Assembly (NCBI GenBank): GCA_905479995.1
Contig: CAJQON010000008.1
Span: forward strand, 1-57,642
Direction of reading: 5' to 3'
Length of the DNA stretch: 57,642 nucleotides
Source: an uncultured Flavobacteriales bacterium
GTDB lineage: Bacteria; Bacteroidota; Bacteroidia; Flavobacteriales_E; Vicingaceae
Shown here: one piece after another, positions 25,114-34,285 of the stretch
Layout: the number at the start of each line of letters is the position of its first letter
How positions within the stretch are numbered: position 1 is the stretch's first letter
Notes under the pieces: model-generated
The model's input: only the letters and a program-made list of their open reading frames with translations
What the model was told of the DNA's origin: nothing
The model's database searches: none
Translations under genes and position numbers: made by a program

Positions 25114-26699
25114 AAATCGGTATATCGGTTGGTTAACGATGTTTTAAGGCCAATAAAGAACATATTATTGGATTCATTGGCCAAACTATTTTTGTAAGAT
25201 CTATTGGTCACTCCAAATTGAAGCAGCATTCTAGTTTTAGCATTTAATACGTATGACACTTTTAGTGTACTGTTAATTATGTCGGTAGTTAAACCTCCAG
25301 TCGTTTCGTATCCATAATTTTGTGCTCTTAAGTTGTAAGGTAAGTAAACGTCTTGTCCAACAGATGAAGTTGAGTTGGTATCCAATCCAATTTTTGCAAC
25401 AGTTGCCATGGCTTCAAAAACCCATCTTTTTTTAGTGTAACTAAAGCTAGCCATCAATTCATTAAAGTTGGCTCCAAGCGGGTGGGCTAATGGCGAATTA
25501 AAATGTGCATAATTTTGTAAGGTACTTATGTTGGTGGGGTTATGGTAGTAGCTATAGGTAAATGGTCTTACCATATTGTATTCTAACTGGAGTGTTAAGT
25601 TTTTTACCCATAAAAAGTCGTAAGATTTTACGCCAAATTGGAGGCCATATTTATTAGCCCACCAACCATTTCCGGCTTTTAGTTCTTCCAATAAAAACTC
25701 ATCTAGTAGTATTTGAGAGTAAAAGATATTTTTCTTTTTGATTCTAATTTTAGCACTCAACCCTAATAAAGCATTGTCGGAAGAGCCTTGGTAATATTCT
25801 GTTGGTCTTAAAAGTATAACAGGGTTTAAATAACTCATGTCATAACCTCTATAGAATTCATCTTCTTGTGCTTGCCAAATTATGCTTTCAAAAAAACCAA
25901 AGTTTAGCCATTTGGTGGCATTGTAGCTAAGGTAATGTACAGTAGAAAATTTGTAAAAGTAATTGTCGGTATTTCCATTAGAGTTATTAATATCGGTATA
26001 ACTAGTATAAAGCGCCATGTACTTTATTTTCCATATGTTGGTAGTTATTTTTAAGTAAGGATAGCTGTTGGCATTATCTGATAAGAATAAAGAGCGATAG
26101 CCATCTCCAATAAAGTTTTTGCCATATCCGAGTTGAAAGGCAAAGTTTTTATCTGCTGTAAAAGTAATGTTACCATCAATGTATTTTGATTTGTTATCTG
26201 AAGAATAGCCATAACCTGGGCTTATATTTTTTTCTTGAACTAAGCCATCAACATGTGATGGATATTCTGAGAAATCCCATAAATAGTTAAGTTCGCCACT
26301 CCATTTTTTGCCAAAATGGGCACTAGCTTTTAAACCAACGGAAAGTTCTGCCAAGTTTTGGCTTGTAGATGAGTTCTTTTCGAGCGTAAAGCCGGTGTTA
26401 AATGCTGGAACAATGGTGATTCCTGCTGTTTTTTCGTAAGGTTTAATTGTCCCGTAGTTAGCTATTGTGTTTAAAAATTTCGATTTAGAGTTAATGTTTA
26501 ACTCCTGTAAGATGGTGTCGTAATTTGCTAATTCATTTTTGTAAAGTGGTTTAATGCTGCTGTGTAAACTAACAGTTGTATCAATGGTTCTATTGTACAA
26601 AATAGAAAAGGTTCGTTCATTACTTACATTAAAGTTTTGAGCGATTGAATTGCTGACCAGTAGGGCTATAAATGATATGGAGAGGAAGTACTTACCCAA
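25110..26699 (-). CDS. RemB/Wzi-like outer-membrane protein, copy 1
   Basis: 529 aa. A signal peptide (MGKYFLSISFIALLVSNSIA) precedes a large barrel-like domain. GYGKNFIGDGYRSLFLSDN (about residues 192-210) is the block shared with the paralogue encoded at 27744-29336 and fits RemB of Flavobacterium gliding motility and the Wzi capsule-attachment family. The start is TTG, 8 bp inside the end of the WecA-like gene, with no better start nearby. Its place in an operon with a polyisoprenyl-phosphate sugar transferase suggests a role with surface polysaccharide, an inference only. Confidence 0.75.
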   Translation of the reverse strand: MGKYFLSISFIALLVSNSIAQNFNVSNERTFSILYNRTIDTTVSLHSSIKPLYKNELANYDTILQELNINSKSKFLNTIANYGTIKPYEKTAGITIVPAFNTGFTLEKNSSTSQNLAELSVGLKASAHFGKKWSGELNYLWDFSEYPSHVDGLVQEKNISPGYGYSSDNKSKYIDGNITFTADKNFAFQLGYGKNFIGDGYRSLFLSDNANSYPYLKITTNIWKIKYMALYTSYTDINNSNGNTDNYFYKFSTVHYLSYNATKWLNFGFFESIIWQAQEDEFYRGYDMSYLNPVILLRPTEYYQGSSDNALLGLSAKIRIKKKNIFYSQILLDEFLLEELKAGNGWWANKYGLQFGVKSYDFLWVKNLTLQLEYNMVRPFTYSYYHNPTNISTLQNYAHFNSPLAHPLGANFNELMASFSYTKKRWVFEAMATVAKIGLDTNSTSSVGQDVYLPYNLRAQNYGYETTGGLTTDIINSTLKVSYVLNAKTRMLLQFGVTNRSYKNSLANESNNMFFIGLKTSLTNRYTDF

Positions 26700-27738
26700 T
26701 TTTTTTTGGTTTTAGTAAAAATGGGATTTGAATAATAAGAATAACGCTTCCTACAATTACAAAGAAGGAATAACTTGGGTTAAAACTTTGAGCTATTACT
26801 GCACTTGCAATAATTAAAAGGTTAAATAAGTAAATAATCAAAACGGTTTGTTTGTGTGATAATCCTAAATCAATTAAGCGATGATGGATGTGGTTACGAT
26901 CGGCTGTAAATGGAGAAACCCCTTTTAATGCTCTAAGTGTAAAAACACGGATGGTGTCAATTAGTGGATAGACTAGAATGCACATGGCAAAAATTGGTTT
27001 AGAAATTCTGACCATTGAATGGGGAAGACTTTGAGCATCATATTCTACTAACTCTATAGCCAATACTGCAAATAAAAACCCAATGGTTAAAGAGCCAGAA
27101 TCTCCCATAAATATTTTTGCAGGATTAAAGTTAAAGCGTAAAAAGCCAAGTAAACTCCCTGCCAATGAAAAGGATAAAATTGCGTAAGTCCAATCGCCAG
27201 CATAGTAGAACCAAAACCCAAATACGGTTGCTGCAATTAAGCCAACTCCAGCTGCTAATCCATCAACACCATCAATTAAATTAAAGGCATTTATAATAAC
27301 AATGTAGGTAAATACAGATAGCATAATGCTAGCCCATTCAGGTATTTCTCTTATTCCAAATAAGCCGTGTAAACTGGTAAGTTTTACTTCTGCCATAAGT
27401 ACCATTATAAAGGCAACAATTAGGTGGGCAGCTAGTTTTTTTACTGGCGCTGTTCCAATAATGTCATCTTTCATTCCTACAAAAAACATAATTAGTAATG
27501 ATGGTACGAGGAATTTTATAACTCCCATTTCATTAACAGGAAGCCATAATAAGAAGGAAAATAAGGTTCCTGCAAAAATCATCATGCCTCCCATTAAAGG
27601 AACTTTTCGGGTGTGTATTTTTCTATCTTCCGAAGGGTCGTCAAACAGGTTTTTAAAATGTGCTATTTTTATAAATGAAGGCGTTGATAGCAACACAATT
27701 AAAAATGAGGTGATTATGGGTAGTATTAATTCTTTCAT
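26692..27738 (-). CDS. MraY/WecA-family polyprenyl-phosphate sugar-1-P transferase
   Basis: 348-aa polytopic membrane enzyme that loads a sugar 1-phosphate, probably GlcNAc-1-P, onto undecaprenyl phosphate to start surface polysaccharide synthesis. Conserved acidic motifs are KDDIIG (D91, D92), NAFNLIDGVDGLAAG (D156, D159) and MGDSGSL (D213). RNHIHHRLIDLG near residue 285 gives the carbohydrate-recognition loop of the WecA/TagO group rather than MraY. It lies between two RemB-like genes, 5 nt after copy 2 and overlapping copy 1. Confidence 0.88.
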   Translation of the reverse strand: MKELILPIITSFLIVLLSTPSFIKIAHFKNLFDDPSEDRKIHTRKVPLMGGMMIFAGTLFSFLLWLPVNEMGVIKFLVPSLLIMFFVGMKDDIIGTAPVKKLAAHLIVAFIMVLMAEVKLTSLHGLFGIREIPEWASIMLSVFTYIVIINAFNLIDGVDGLAAGVGLIAATVFGFWFYYAGDWTYAILSFSLAGSLLGFLRFNFNPAKIFMGDSGSLTIGFLFAVLAIELVEYDAQSLPHSMVRISKPIFAMCILVYPLIDTIRVFTLRALKGVSPFTADRNHIHHRLIDLGLSHKQTVLIIYLFNLLIIASAVIAQSFNPSYSFFVIVGSVILIIQIPFLLKPKKIG

Positions 27739-27743
27739 TTCAA

Positions 27744-29336
27744 TTAAAAGTCGTTGTATAAATTTCTAAGGTTTGTTCTAAACCCAAAATATACATAATG
27801 AGTAGTTGATGGGGTATTGTATATAAAAGCGTTTGGCGTTGTTTGGTTTCTAAAATTAATGCCTAAAAGGAGGCTCATGTTATTTTTAGGATTTACCACA
27901 TAGCCAACATGGAATTGGTAAGATTTTGTGGTTAATTCGGTTTCTAAATATTGGGTAATAGAACCTGTTGGCCCTGAACCGGTTTGAGTAACAACGCTGT
28001 CTATACTAGGTGTGACGGATTGCACTAATTTCATTTGGGCAAAAATGCGTTTGTATTTATAGTTGGCTATTAGTACTAATTCTTTAAAATCTTGACCAGT
28101 AGGATGGGCAAGAGGCTCATTGTAGTTGCTGTATGCTTGCAAAGGAACTTGTGAATAATAAGTAGAAGGTTCTGCAGAGTTGTATTCAGCTTGAAGAGTA
28201 AGGTTGTCGAATCCAGCATATTTTACACCAATTTGATAACCGAAACGGGCGCTACCATCGTATACAAATTGGTTGTATAAAATAGTTTTGAAAGGTAGCT
28301 TAAGTTTTAAGTTACTTCCTACTAGAGAGTGGTTAGGATCATTAAATCCGGTGGTAAGAGTATTAATTCCTATAATGGGGTTTAACTGTTGAAACTGATA
28401 GGGTTTTGTCTCGTTAGCATCTTCTGTTTGCCAAATAGTAGATTCAAACAAGCCAATGTTTAGCCATTTGGTGGCCATCCAACTAAAATAGTGGATAGAC
28501 ATGTCTTTGCGTTTAAATAATGCTTCTGGTGTTGAGCTTAAATCTCTTCTGGTTATTGATGATAGTGAAGCATTTAGCTTGGTATATTGAAATTGATTTT
28601 TTTTACCGAATGTAGTAATCAATTTATAAAAAGGGTAATTAAACGAAAAATCTGAGAGGAGCATTGATCGGTAGCCATCTCCTACAAAATGTTTTCCTGT
28701 ACCCATTTGAAGTGAAAGGAATTTAGCAGGTGTATAGGTTATAATTGCCGAAGAAGCAGCAAAATCGTAACCACCTTCTTTAAAGTTTTTTACCCTTCCT
28801 TGACCAGGCATTATTCCAGTAGATTTTACATAGTTGTTGAGGTAAGATGGAACGGTCATTTGGTTTTCATATACAGAAGTTTCAAAAGAAAATTTAGTGC
28901 CAATGTTGCTTCGTACAATTACCCCTCGTGTATTTTTGTAAAATAGATCACTAGATTCATCTTCTAAATCACTTCCAAGCTCTGCATTAAATAGAGGGTC
29001 AATGGTCATGTAAAAGTTGCCAGTATCTACAAGAATAAAATTTTCGAAAAATAATTTACGGGCTACCCATGAACGATCTTTGAGGTAGGTTTTATTTACA
29101 TTAATTAAAAAAAGATCTTTCTCCGAATTGGATAGAACTGAGTCTGAAATTGTGTTGATGTGGGATTGAATAATGGGTTGAAACGAGGTGTGAGTAGAAG
29201 ACGAGTAAGCATTGAATGCTTTATGATTAACTAATCCGAACTCCCTATTTAAAGGAAGGTTTTGCTGTTGAGACTGTCCAAATAATGGAAGTGCTAAAAC
29301 GGCCATGAGCAAAATATGTTTACCAATATTGTTCAA
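27744..29336 (-). CDS. RemB/Wzi-like outer-membrane protein, copy 2
   Basis: 530 aa with a signal peptide (ending LFGQSQ) and a barrel-like domain paralogous to the protein encoded at 25110-26699. The shared block is GTGKHFVGDGYRSMLLSD, and both share the pattern WLNIGLFESTIWQ / WLNFGFFESIIWQ. The start is TTG, placed directly after the stop of the YyaL-like gene with no gap. The first internal ATG would cut the signal peptide. Capsule or gliding-associated surface assembly is the likely area, by family resemblance. Confidence 0.75.
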   Translation of the reverse strand: MNNIGKHILLMAVLALPLFGQSQQQNLPLNREFGLVNHKAFNAYSSSTHTSFQPIIQSHINTISDSVLSNSEKDLFLINVNKTYLKDRSWVARKLFFENFILVDTGNFYMTIDPLFNAELGSDLEDESSDLFYKNTRGVIVRSNIGTKFSFETSVYENQMTVPSYLNNYVKSTGIMPGQGRVKNFKEGGYDFAASSAIITYTPAKFLSLQMGTGKHFVGDGYRSMLLSDFSFNYPFYKLITTFGKKNQFQYTKLNASLSSITRRDLSSTPEALFKRKDMSIHYFSWMATKWLNIGLFESTIWQTEDANETKPYQFQQLNPIIGINTLTTGFNDPNHSLVGSNLKLKLPFKTILYNQFVYDGSARFGYQIGVKYAGFDNLTLQAEYNSAEPSTYYSQVPLQAYSNYNEPLAHPTGQDFKELVLIANYKYKRIFAQMKLVQSVTPSIDSVVTQTGSGPTGSITQYLETELTTKSYQFHVGYVVNPKNNMSLLLGINFRNQTTPNAFIYNTPSTTHYVYFGFRTNLRNLYNDF

Positions 29337-31499
29337 CTATTTAATTTGTTTAAGCGCCTGGTTCACTGTTTCTTCCGGTTTTTGGCATGTTTTATTATAA
29401 CATACGTATATCAATGTCTTTCCGTTGACTTCCTTTAATTCTAACAAAGGTAAACTACTTTCCTTAATACTGCCAACAATAAGCTTGTTTGGTAAAAAGT
29501 TTTCATTGATTTCATTTCGCTTTTCGTGGGCTTTTTTTCCAGAGATGGCTATTTCGTAAAACGGTTTTACATGGTGAAGCATTAAACTTGCCCAATTTGA
29601 GTAGCCTCGGAGATAGTTTGGTATTTGTGTTTCAATGTTTTTTAACATCTGCTCCGACTTTTTTGTGTAATCTTTGTTGTAGAATATTTCTCCCAATAAA
29701 AACAATCCTTTTGCTAAGCTTGAATTTGAAGCTGGAATAACATTGTCTGACAATTCCATTTTCCGGGCAATTAAGCCTTTTGCATTGTTTGAAGTGAAAA
29801 AGAAGAATCCTGAATTGCTATCGTAAAAATGCGCAATAGAGTAGTCCATAAGTTGTTTTGCATGGGTTAGCCATTGTTCGTCAAATGTTGCTTGGTAAAG
29901 CGCTATAAAAGCTTCAATGGTTAAGGCGTAATCTTCTAAGTATCCATCTAGGTTGCTCTTACCGTTTTTGTAGTTATGGTTTAATCCACCATCTTTTCTC
30001 AATTGTGTGTTAACAATAAAGTTAGCGTTTTTAAGGGCAGTTTTTAAAAATGCTTCATCATTAAAAGTATTGTATGCATCAACATATCCTCTAAGCATTA
30101 GTGCATTCCAAGAAGTAAGTGTTTTGTCATCTAGTCCTGGTCTAATTCGTTTAGCTCTTTCGGCAAGTAATGTAGTATTGATTTCGCTTACTTTTTTTTC
30201 TACATTATCAACACTTAATTTATATTTTTTAGCAATTTGGGCATTGGTTTTATCTCTTAATAATATGTAATGACCTTCCCATTTCCCTTTGTTATTTATA
30301 TTATAGTAGTCTTCTACAAAATCGAAATCGTTGTCTAAAACGTGCTGTAATTCCTCTTTACTCCAAACGTAAAACTTACCTTCCTCACCTTCACTATCGG
30401 CATCTAATGAAGAGTAAAATGCACCATTTTTTGCAGTCATTTCTCGTTCAATATATTCTAATGTTTGATACACTACATTTTTGTATAAAGGTTTTTTGGT
30501 GAGTTGGTAGGCATGGCTGTATAAGGAAACTAGCTGGCCATTGTCATACAACATTTTTTCGAAGTGAGGAGCTTTCCACATTGCATCTGTTGAATATCGG
30601 GCAAATCCTCCACCAATTTGGTCGTAAATTCCGCCAAAGGCCATTTTGTCTAAGGTGAGTTCAGTATACTTAAGAATAGACTCATCTTTGGTGTGGTGGT
30701 AATATTGTAGTAAAAATTCATAGTTGTTGGGCATAGGAAATTTAGGGGCTTGAGCACCACCACCTTCCACATGGTCTATTTGAGTTTTAAATTTAGTTAC
30801 CGCACCTTTTAAGGTTTCTAATTTAAAAGGCACCGATTTAGTTACCATAGGAAGCATTTCACTCGTTTTTATTCCTTCTGTTAATTCATCGGCATAGGTT
30901 TTTACTTTTTCTGGAGCAACTTTATACTCATTGGCAACATTTTTTAGCAACTGCATCCATTGGTCTTTTTGAAAATAAGTGCCTCCAAAAAAAGGCTCTC
31001 CCGAAGGCAATGCAAAACAGTTAAGCGGCCAGCCGCCTCTTCCAGTAATAAGTTGAACGGCATTCATGTAAATTTGGTCTATGTCTGGTCGTTCTTCTCT
31101 ATCGACTTTTATGCAAACAAAATTTTCGTTCATTAGGGCTGCTACTGTTTCATCTTCAAAACTTTCGTGCTCCATTACATGGCACCAATGGCAGGCAGAG
31201 TAACCTACGCTAATGAGCAATAACTTGTTCTCTTTTTTTGCTTTTTCTAAAGCTTCATCTCCCCAAGGATACCAGTTAACTGGATTGTGGGCATGTTGAA
31301 GTAAGTAAGGGCTGGTTTGGTTAATTAGCTTATTGGTGTGTTTATGTAAGGTTGTATCTCTTGGGTGATTGTCGATTTGTTTTTTGTCGATTGATTGTTT
31401 AGTGTTTTGTTGATGATTACTACAGGATGCAATAACAAATAGAAAAACGGACGCCAGTGTAAGTATGTTTTTTTTCAAATCAAATAGTAGTTTAATCAA
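29337..31499 (-). CDS. YyaL/SSP411-like thioredoxin-domain lipoprotein
   Basis: 720 aa. Residues 60-180 are the DUF255 thioredoxin-like domain with [16 protein letters not shown] (CHWC at 103-106). The rest is an alpha/alpha-barrel of the six-hairpin type (for example [18 protein letters not shown] and [14 protein letters not shown]). The biochemical role of the family is unsettled. Here the N-terminus carries a lipobox (FVIASC, C26), so the protein is probably lipid-anchored outside the cytoplasm. It is the first gene of a four-gene operon with the RemB-like and WecA-like genes. Confidence 0.88.
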   Translation of the reverse strand: MIKLLFDLKKNILTLASVFLFVIASCSNHQQNTKQSIDKKQIDNHPRDTTLHKHTNKLINQTSPYLLQHAHNPVNWYPWGDEALEKAKKENKLLLISVGYSACHWCHVMEHESFEDETVAALMNENFVCIKVDREERPDIDQIYMNAVQLITGRGGWPLNCFALPSGEPFFGGTYFQKDQWMQLLKNVANEYKVAPEKVKTYADELTEGIKTSEMLPMVTKSVPFKLETLKGAVTKFKTQIDHVEGGGAQAPKFPMPNNYEFLLQYYHHTKDESILKYTELTLDKMAFGGIYDQIGGGFARYSTDAMWKAPHFEKMLYDNGQLVSLYSHAYQLTKKPLYKNVVYQTLEYIEREMTAKNGAFYSSLDADSEGEEGKFYVWSKEELQHVLDNDFDFVEDYYNINNKGKWEGHYILLRDKTNAQIAKKYKLSVDNVEKKVSEINTTLLAERAKRIRPGLDDKTLTSWNALMLRGYVDAYNTFNDEAFLKTALKNANFIVNTQLRKDGGLNHNYKNGKSNLDGYLEDYALTIEAFIALYQATFDEQWLTHAKQLMDYSIAHFYDSNSGFFFFTSNNAKGLIARKMELSDNVIPASNSSLAKGLFLLGEIFYNKDYTKKSEQMLKNIETQIPNYLRGYSNWASLMLHHVKPFYEIAISGKKAHEKRNEINENFLPNKLIVGSIKESSLPLLELKEVNGKTLIYVCYNKTCQKPEETVNQALKQIK

Positions 31500-31543
31500 G
31501 AGCTAAGGTAACCAATCCAAAATAAAAAAAGTAAAATTGTTGT

Positions 31544-32389
31544 ATGGGGAGTTTATTAGGGTTGATTATTTTCTTGATGCCATTATTGGTTATTTACCTT
31601 GCTTATTTAAGGTACGGTAAAAAGGGAATTCTATCTTTTGTAGAAAACAAGGTGATTTATCATACTCCAGTTACCAGAATTCAATATGAAAAATTGGATG
31701 CTTTACTTGAAGAAAAGAATACTTTTTATCGAGCGCTTAGTATTCACGGACGAGCAAAGTTTGTGAATCGGATATTTCGTTTTAATAAAGAGGTGCCTTA
31801 CAGAGGAATGAATGGGTTGGAGGTGACTGATGAAATGAAGTTTTTGGTGGCTTCGGCTGCTGTTCAGTTAACTTATGGTTTAAAGTTTTTTTTGTTGGAA
31901 AACTTAGAAGGAATTAAAATTTATCCTTCTATTTTTTACAGCAAATTATATAAAAACAATTTAAGAGGATTAATGCCTGCCGAAGGATGTATGTTGTTGA
32001 GTTGGGAGCATGTTGAACGCGGTTTTTTTATTCCTGATGACCGATACAATTTGGCTTTACATGAAATGGCTCATGCGCTTAAATTAGGGTTAAAGTATGC
32101 GTATAATTTTGACATTGATTTTTATAGTTTTATGGAAAAATGGACGGAGTTGGGTAGTGCTGAATTGACTCGAATGCAACAAAGTAGAAATAATTTTTTA
32201 AGAGATTATGCCAGTACCAATATGGAAGAGTTTTTTGCGGTGAGTGTAGAACATTTTTTTGAGGCTCCTTATCAATTTCAGCGAAATTTGCCAGAGTTAT
32301 ATGACCACTTGTGTAAGATGCTTAATCTTAATCCACTCAACAAAAGAGGTGATTATAAGCTAATGGTTACAGGGAAACCTTTTCTTTAA
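31544..32389 (+). CDS. MtfA-like zinc metallopeptidase (M90)
   Basis: 281 aa. One N-terminal transmembrane helix (LLGLIIFLMPLLVIYLAYL) precedes a soluble domain with the zinc motif HEMAH (H173, E174, H177) in NLALHEMAHALKLG. The EEFFAVSVEHFFEAP stretch supplies the later glutamates typical of the MtfA group. E. coli MtfA titrates the Mlc repressor, but that system is not expected here, so the substrate is unknown. The gene is divergent from the YyaL operon and overlaps the convergent LEA-type gene by 23 bp. Confidence 0.85.
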   Translation: MGSLLGLIIFLMPLLVIYLAYLRYGKKGILSFVENKVIYHTPVTRIQYEKLDALLEEKNTFYRALSIHGRAKFVNRIFRFNKEVPYRGMNGLEVTDEMKFLVASAAVQLTYGLKFFLLENLEGIKIYPSIFYSKLYKNNLRGLMPAEGCMLLSWEHVERGFFIPDDRYNLALHEMAHALKLGLKYAYNFDIDFYSFMEKWTELGSAELTRMQQSRNNFLRDYASTNMEEFFAVSVEHFFEAPYQFQRNLPELYDHLCKMLNLNPLNKRGDYKLMVTGKPFL

Positions 32390-32831
32390 AATCTACCGGG
32401 AAGCGTTTGCCAATTCCTTTGGCTTTGGCTTTAATGTCGCCTTTAACTTGAACCTCAAGATTGCTTTTGCTCATTAAGCTCATCATTAAAGGCATAGCAC
32501 TAACAGAAATATCTTGTGCACTCGTATGAATGGTAAAACGATATATTTTATTCGATTTTTTTTTGAGAACAACCTTCTCTTTAATTTTGGCAATGCCGAC
32601 TTTGTTGCCTTCAGCGAAAAGCGTTAAGTCAGAGTCTACAATGCTAATATCGTATTTGTTAGGGTTTTTAATTTGCATGGCGACTTCTATGTCTACTCCA
32701 GACATAGAAACACCTTTAACTCCAACATCACTAACTTCTACTACTTCTACTTCTTTATACTCTATACACCCAAATGTGCATAGTGCAATTACAAAAAGTA
32801 CTATTGGAGTATAAAAACGGTTTAGAATCAT
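32367..32831 (-). CDS. LEA type 2 lipoprotein
   Basis: 154 aa. The signal peptide ends in a lipobox (CTFGC, C22). The mature part is a single WHy/LEA-14-like beta-sandwich: VGVKGVSMSGVDIEVAMQIK, then NPNKYDISIVDSDLTLFAEG, the hallmark NPN turn. These proteins sit in the periplasm or outer membrane and have no known enzyme activity. It begins 6 nt after the dipeptidase stop and is probably co-transcribed with it. Confidence 0.8.
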   Translation of the reverse strand: MILNRFYTPIVLFVIALCTFGCIEYKEVEVVEVSDVGVKGVSMSGVDIEVAMQIKNPNKYDISIVDSDLTLFAEGNKVGIAKIKEKVVLKKKSNKIYRFTIHTSAQDISVSAMPLMMSLMSKSNLEVQVKGDIKAKAKGIGKRFPVDFKEKVSL

Positions 32832-32837
32832 GTTTTC

Positions 32838-34226
32838 TTAACGCTTAAGCTCTGCAAAATATTTGTAAAACAATGGAATAGTTTCAATTCCTTTAACGTA
32901 ATTGAAAACGCCATAATGTTCGTTAGGCGAATGTATGGCATCTGAATCTAAGCCAAAGCCCATAAGCACAGATTTTAACCCTAACACCTCTTCAAATAAG
33001 GCAACAATAGGAATACTTCCTCCGCTTCTTACAGGTATTGGTGTTTTACCAAATGAAGCCTCAATGGCTTTTTTTGCAGCCTGATATCCAATAAAATCAG
33101 TTGGAGTAACGTAAGGTGTTCCTCCGTGGTGAGGAGTAACTTTTACCTTTACTGAATCTGGGGCAATGTCTTGAAAATGTTTGGTAAACAATTCGGTAAT
33201 TTCATCCGATTCTTGATGAGGTACTAAACGCATGGATATCTTAGCATAAGCTTTTGATGGCAATACTGTTTTTGCGCCTTCTCCAGTGTAGCCACCCCAA
33301 ATACCATTCACATCTAATGTTGGTCTAATTGATACTCGCTCTAGGCTAGAATATCCTGCTTCACCTTCTACTGCTCCTAATTCTAATGGTTCAATGTAAT
33401 TGCTGTCATCAACTGGTGCTTTGGCCATTTCGGCTCTTTCTTCAGAGCTAATTACGGCTACTTTATCGTAAAATCCAGGAATAGTAATGTGATTGTCTTC
33501 ATCAGTTAATGAAGCAATCATTTTTGACAAAATGTTAATTGGGTTACCAACTGCTCCACCATATAATCCTGAGTGTAAATCTCTATTAGGGCCTGTAACT
33601 TCTATCTCTAAATAACTTAAACCTCTTAATCCTACTGTAATAGATGGTGTATCATTGGCAATAATTCCAGTATCTGAAATTACAATTACATCAGCTTTCA
33701 ATTTTTCTACGTTATCGTGTAAAAAAGCTTCTAAGTTTTCCGAACCAACTTCCTCTTCGCCTTCAATCATAAATTTAACATTGCAAGCTAAGGTGTCGGT
33801 TTTCATCATTACCTCAAATGCTTTAACGTGCATGTACATTTGACCTTTGTCATCACAAGCTCCACGGGCAAAAATGGCGCCTTCCGGATGAGCTTCAGTT
33901 GTTTTAATGATTGGCTCAAATGGCGGGTTGTCCCATAATTCAATTGGATCTGGCGGTTGCACATCGTAATGGCCATAAACTAAAACAGTAGGTAAGTTCG
34001 GGTCTATCATTTTTTCGCCATATACCATTGGATGTCCTCCGGTTGGACAAATTTCTACCTTGTCAGCTCCAGCTTCTTCTAGCCGTTGTTTAACTAATTC
34101 TGCCGTTCTGGCTACGTCATCGTTGTAAGCCGAATCGGCACTAATAGAAGGAATTCTTAAGAGATCGAATAATTCTTCTAAAAATCGATCTTTGTTTTCG
34201 GCAATGTAGTTGTTTATGTTAGACAT
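32838..34226 (-). CDS. M20-family dipeptidase
   Basis: 462-aa cytosolic metallopeptidase of the M20/ArgE/DapE clan, probably cleaving dipeptides. The metal site starts with VYGHYDVQPPD (H86, D88), continues with ARGACDDKGQ and IEGEEEVGS, and ends with the late His in SDAIHSPNEH. The dimerisation or lid domain is inserted at about residues 195-350. No signal peptide is present. It follows gpmI by 59 nt on the same strand and leads into the LEA-type lipoprotein gene. Confidence 0.9.
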   Translation of the reverse strand: MSNINNYIAENKDRFLEELFDLLRIPSISADSAYNDDVARTAELVKQRLEEAGADKVEICPTGGHPMVYGEKMIDPNLPTVLVYGHYDVQPPDPIELWDNPPFEPIIKTTEAHPEGAIFARGACDDKGQMYMHVKAFEVMMKTDTLACNVKFMIEGEEEVGSENLEAFLHDNVEKLKADVIVISDTGIIANDTPSITVGLRGLSYLEIEVTGPNRDLHSGLYGGAVGNPINILSKMIASLTDEDNHITIPGFYDKVAVISSEERAEMAKAPVDDSNYIEPLELGAVEGEAGYSSLERVSIRPTLDVNGIWGGYTGEGAKTVLPSKAYAKISMRLVPHQESDEITELFTKHFQDIAPDSVKVKVTPHHGGTPYVTPTDFIGYQAAKKAIEASFGKTPIPVRSGGSIPIVALFEEVLGLKSVLMGFGLDSDAIHSPNEHYGVFNYVKGIETIPLFYKYFAELKR

Positions 34227-34285
34227 GAGCTTGGTTTTAATGTGCGATGAAATTAATAATAATTAAGATTTTTATAGGATCTTTT

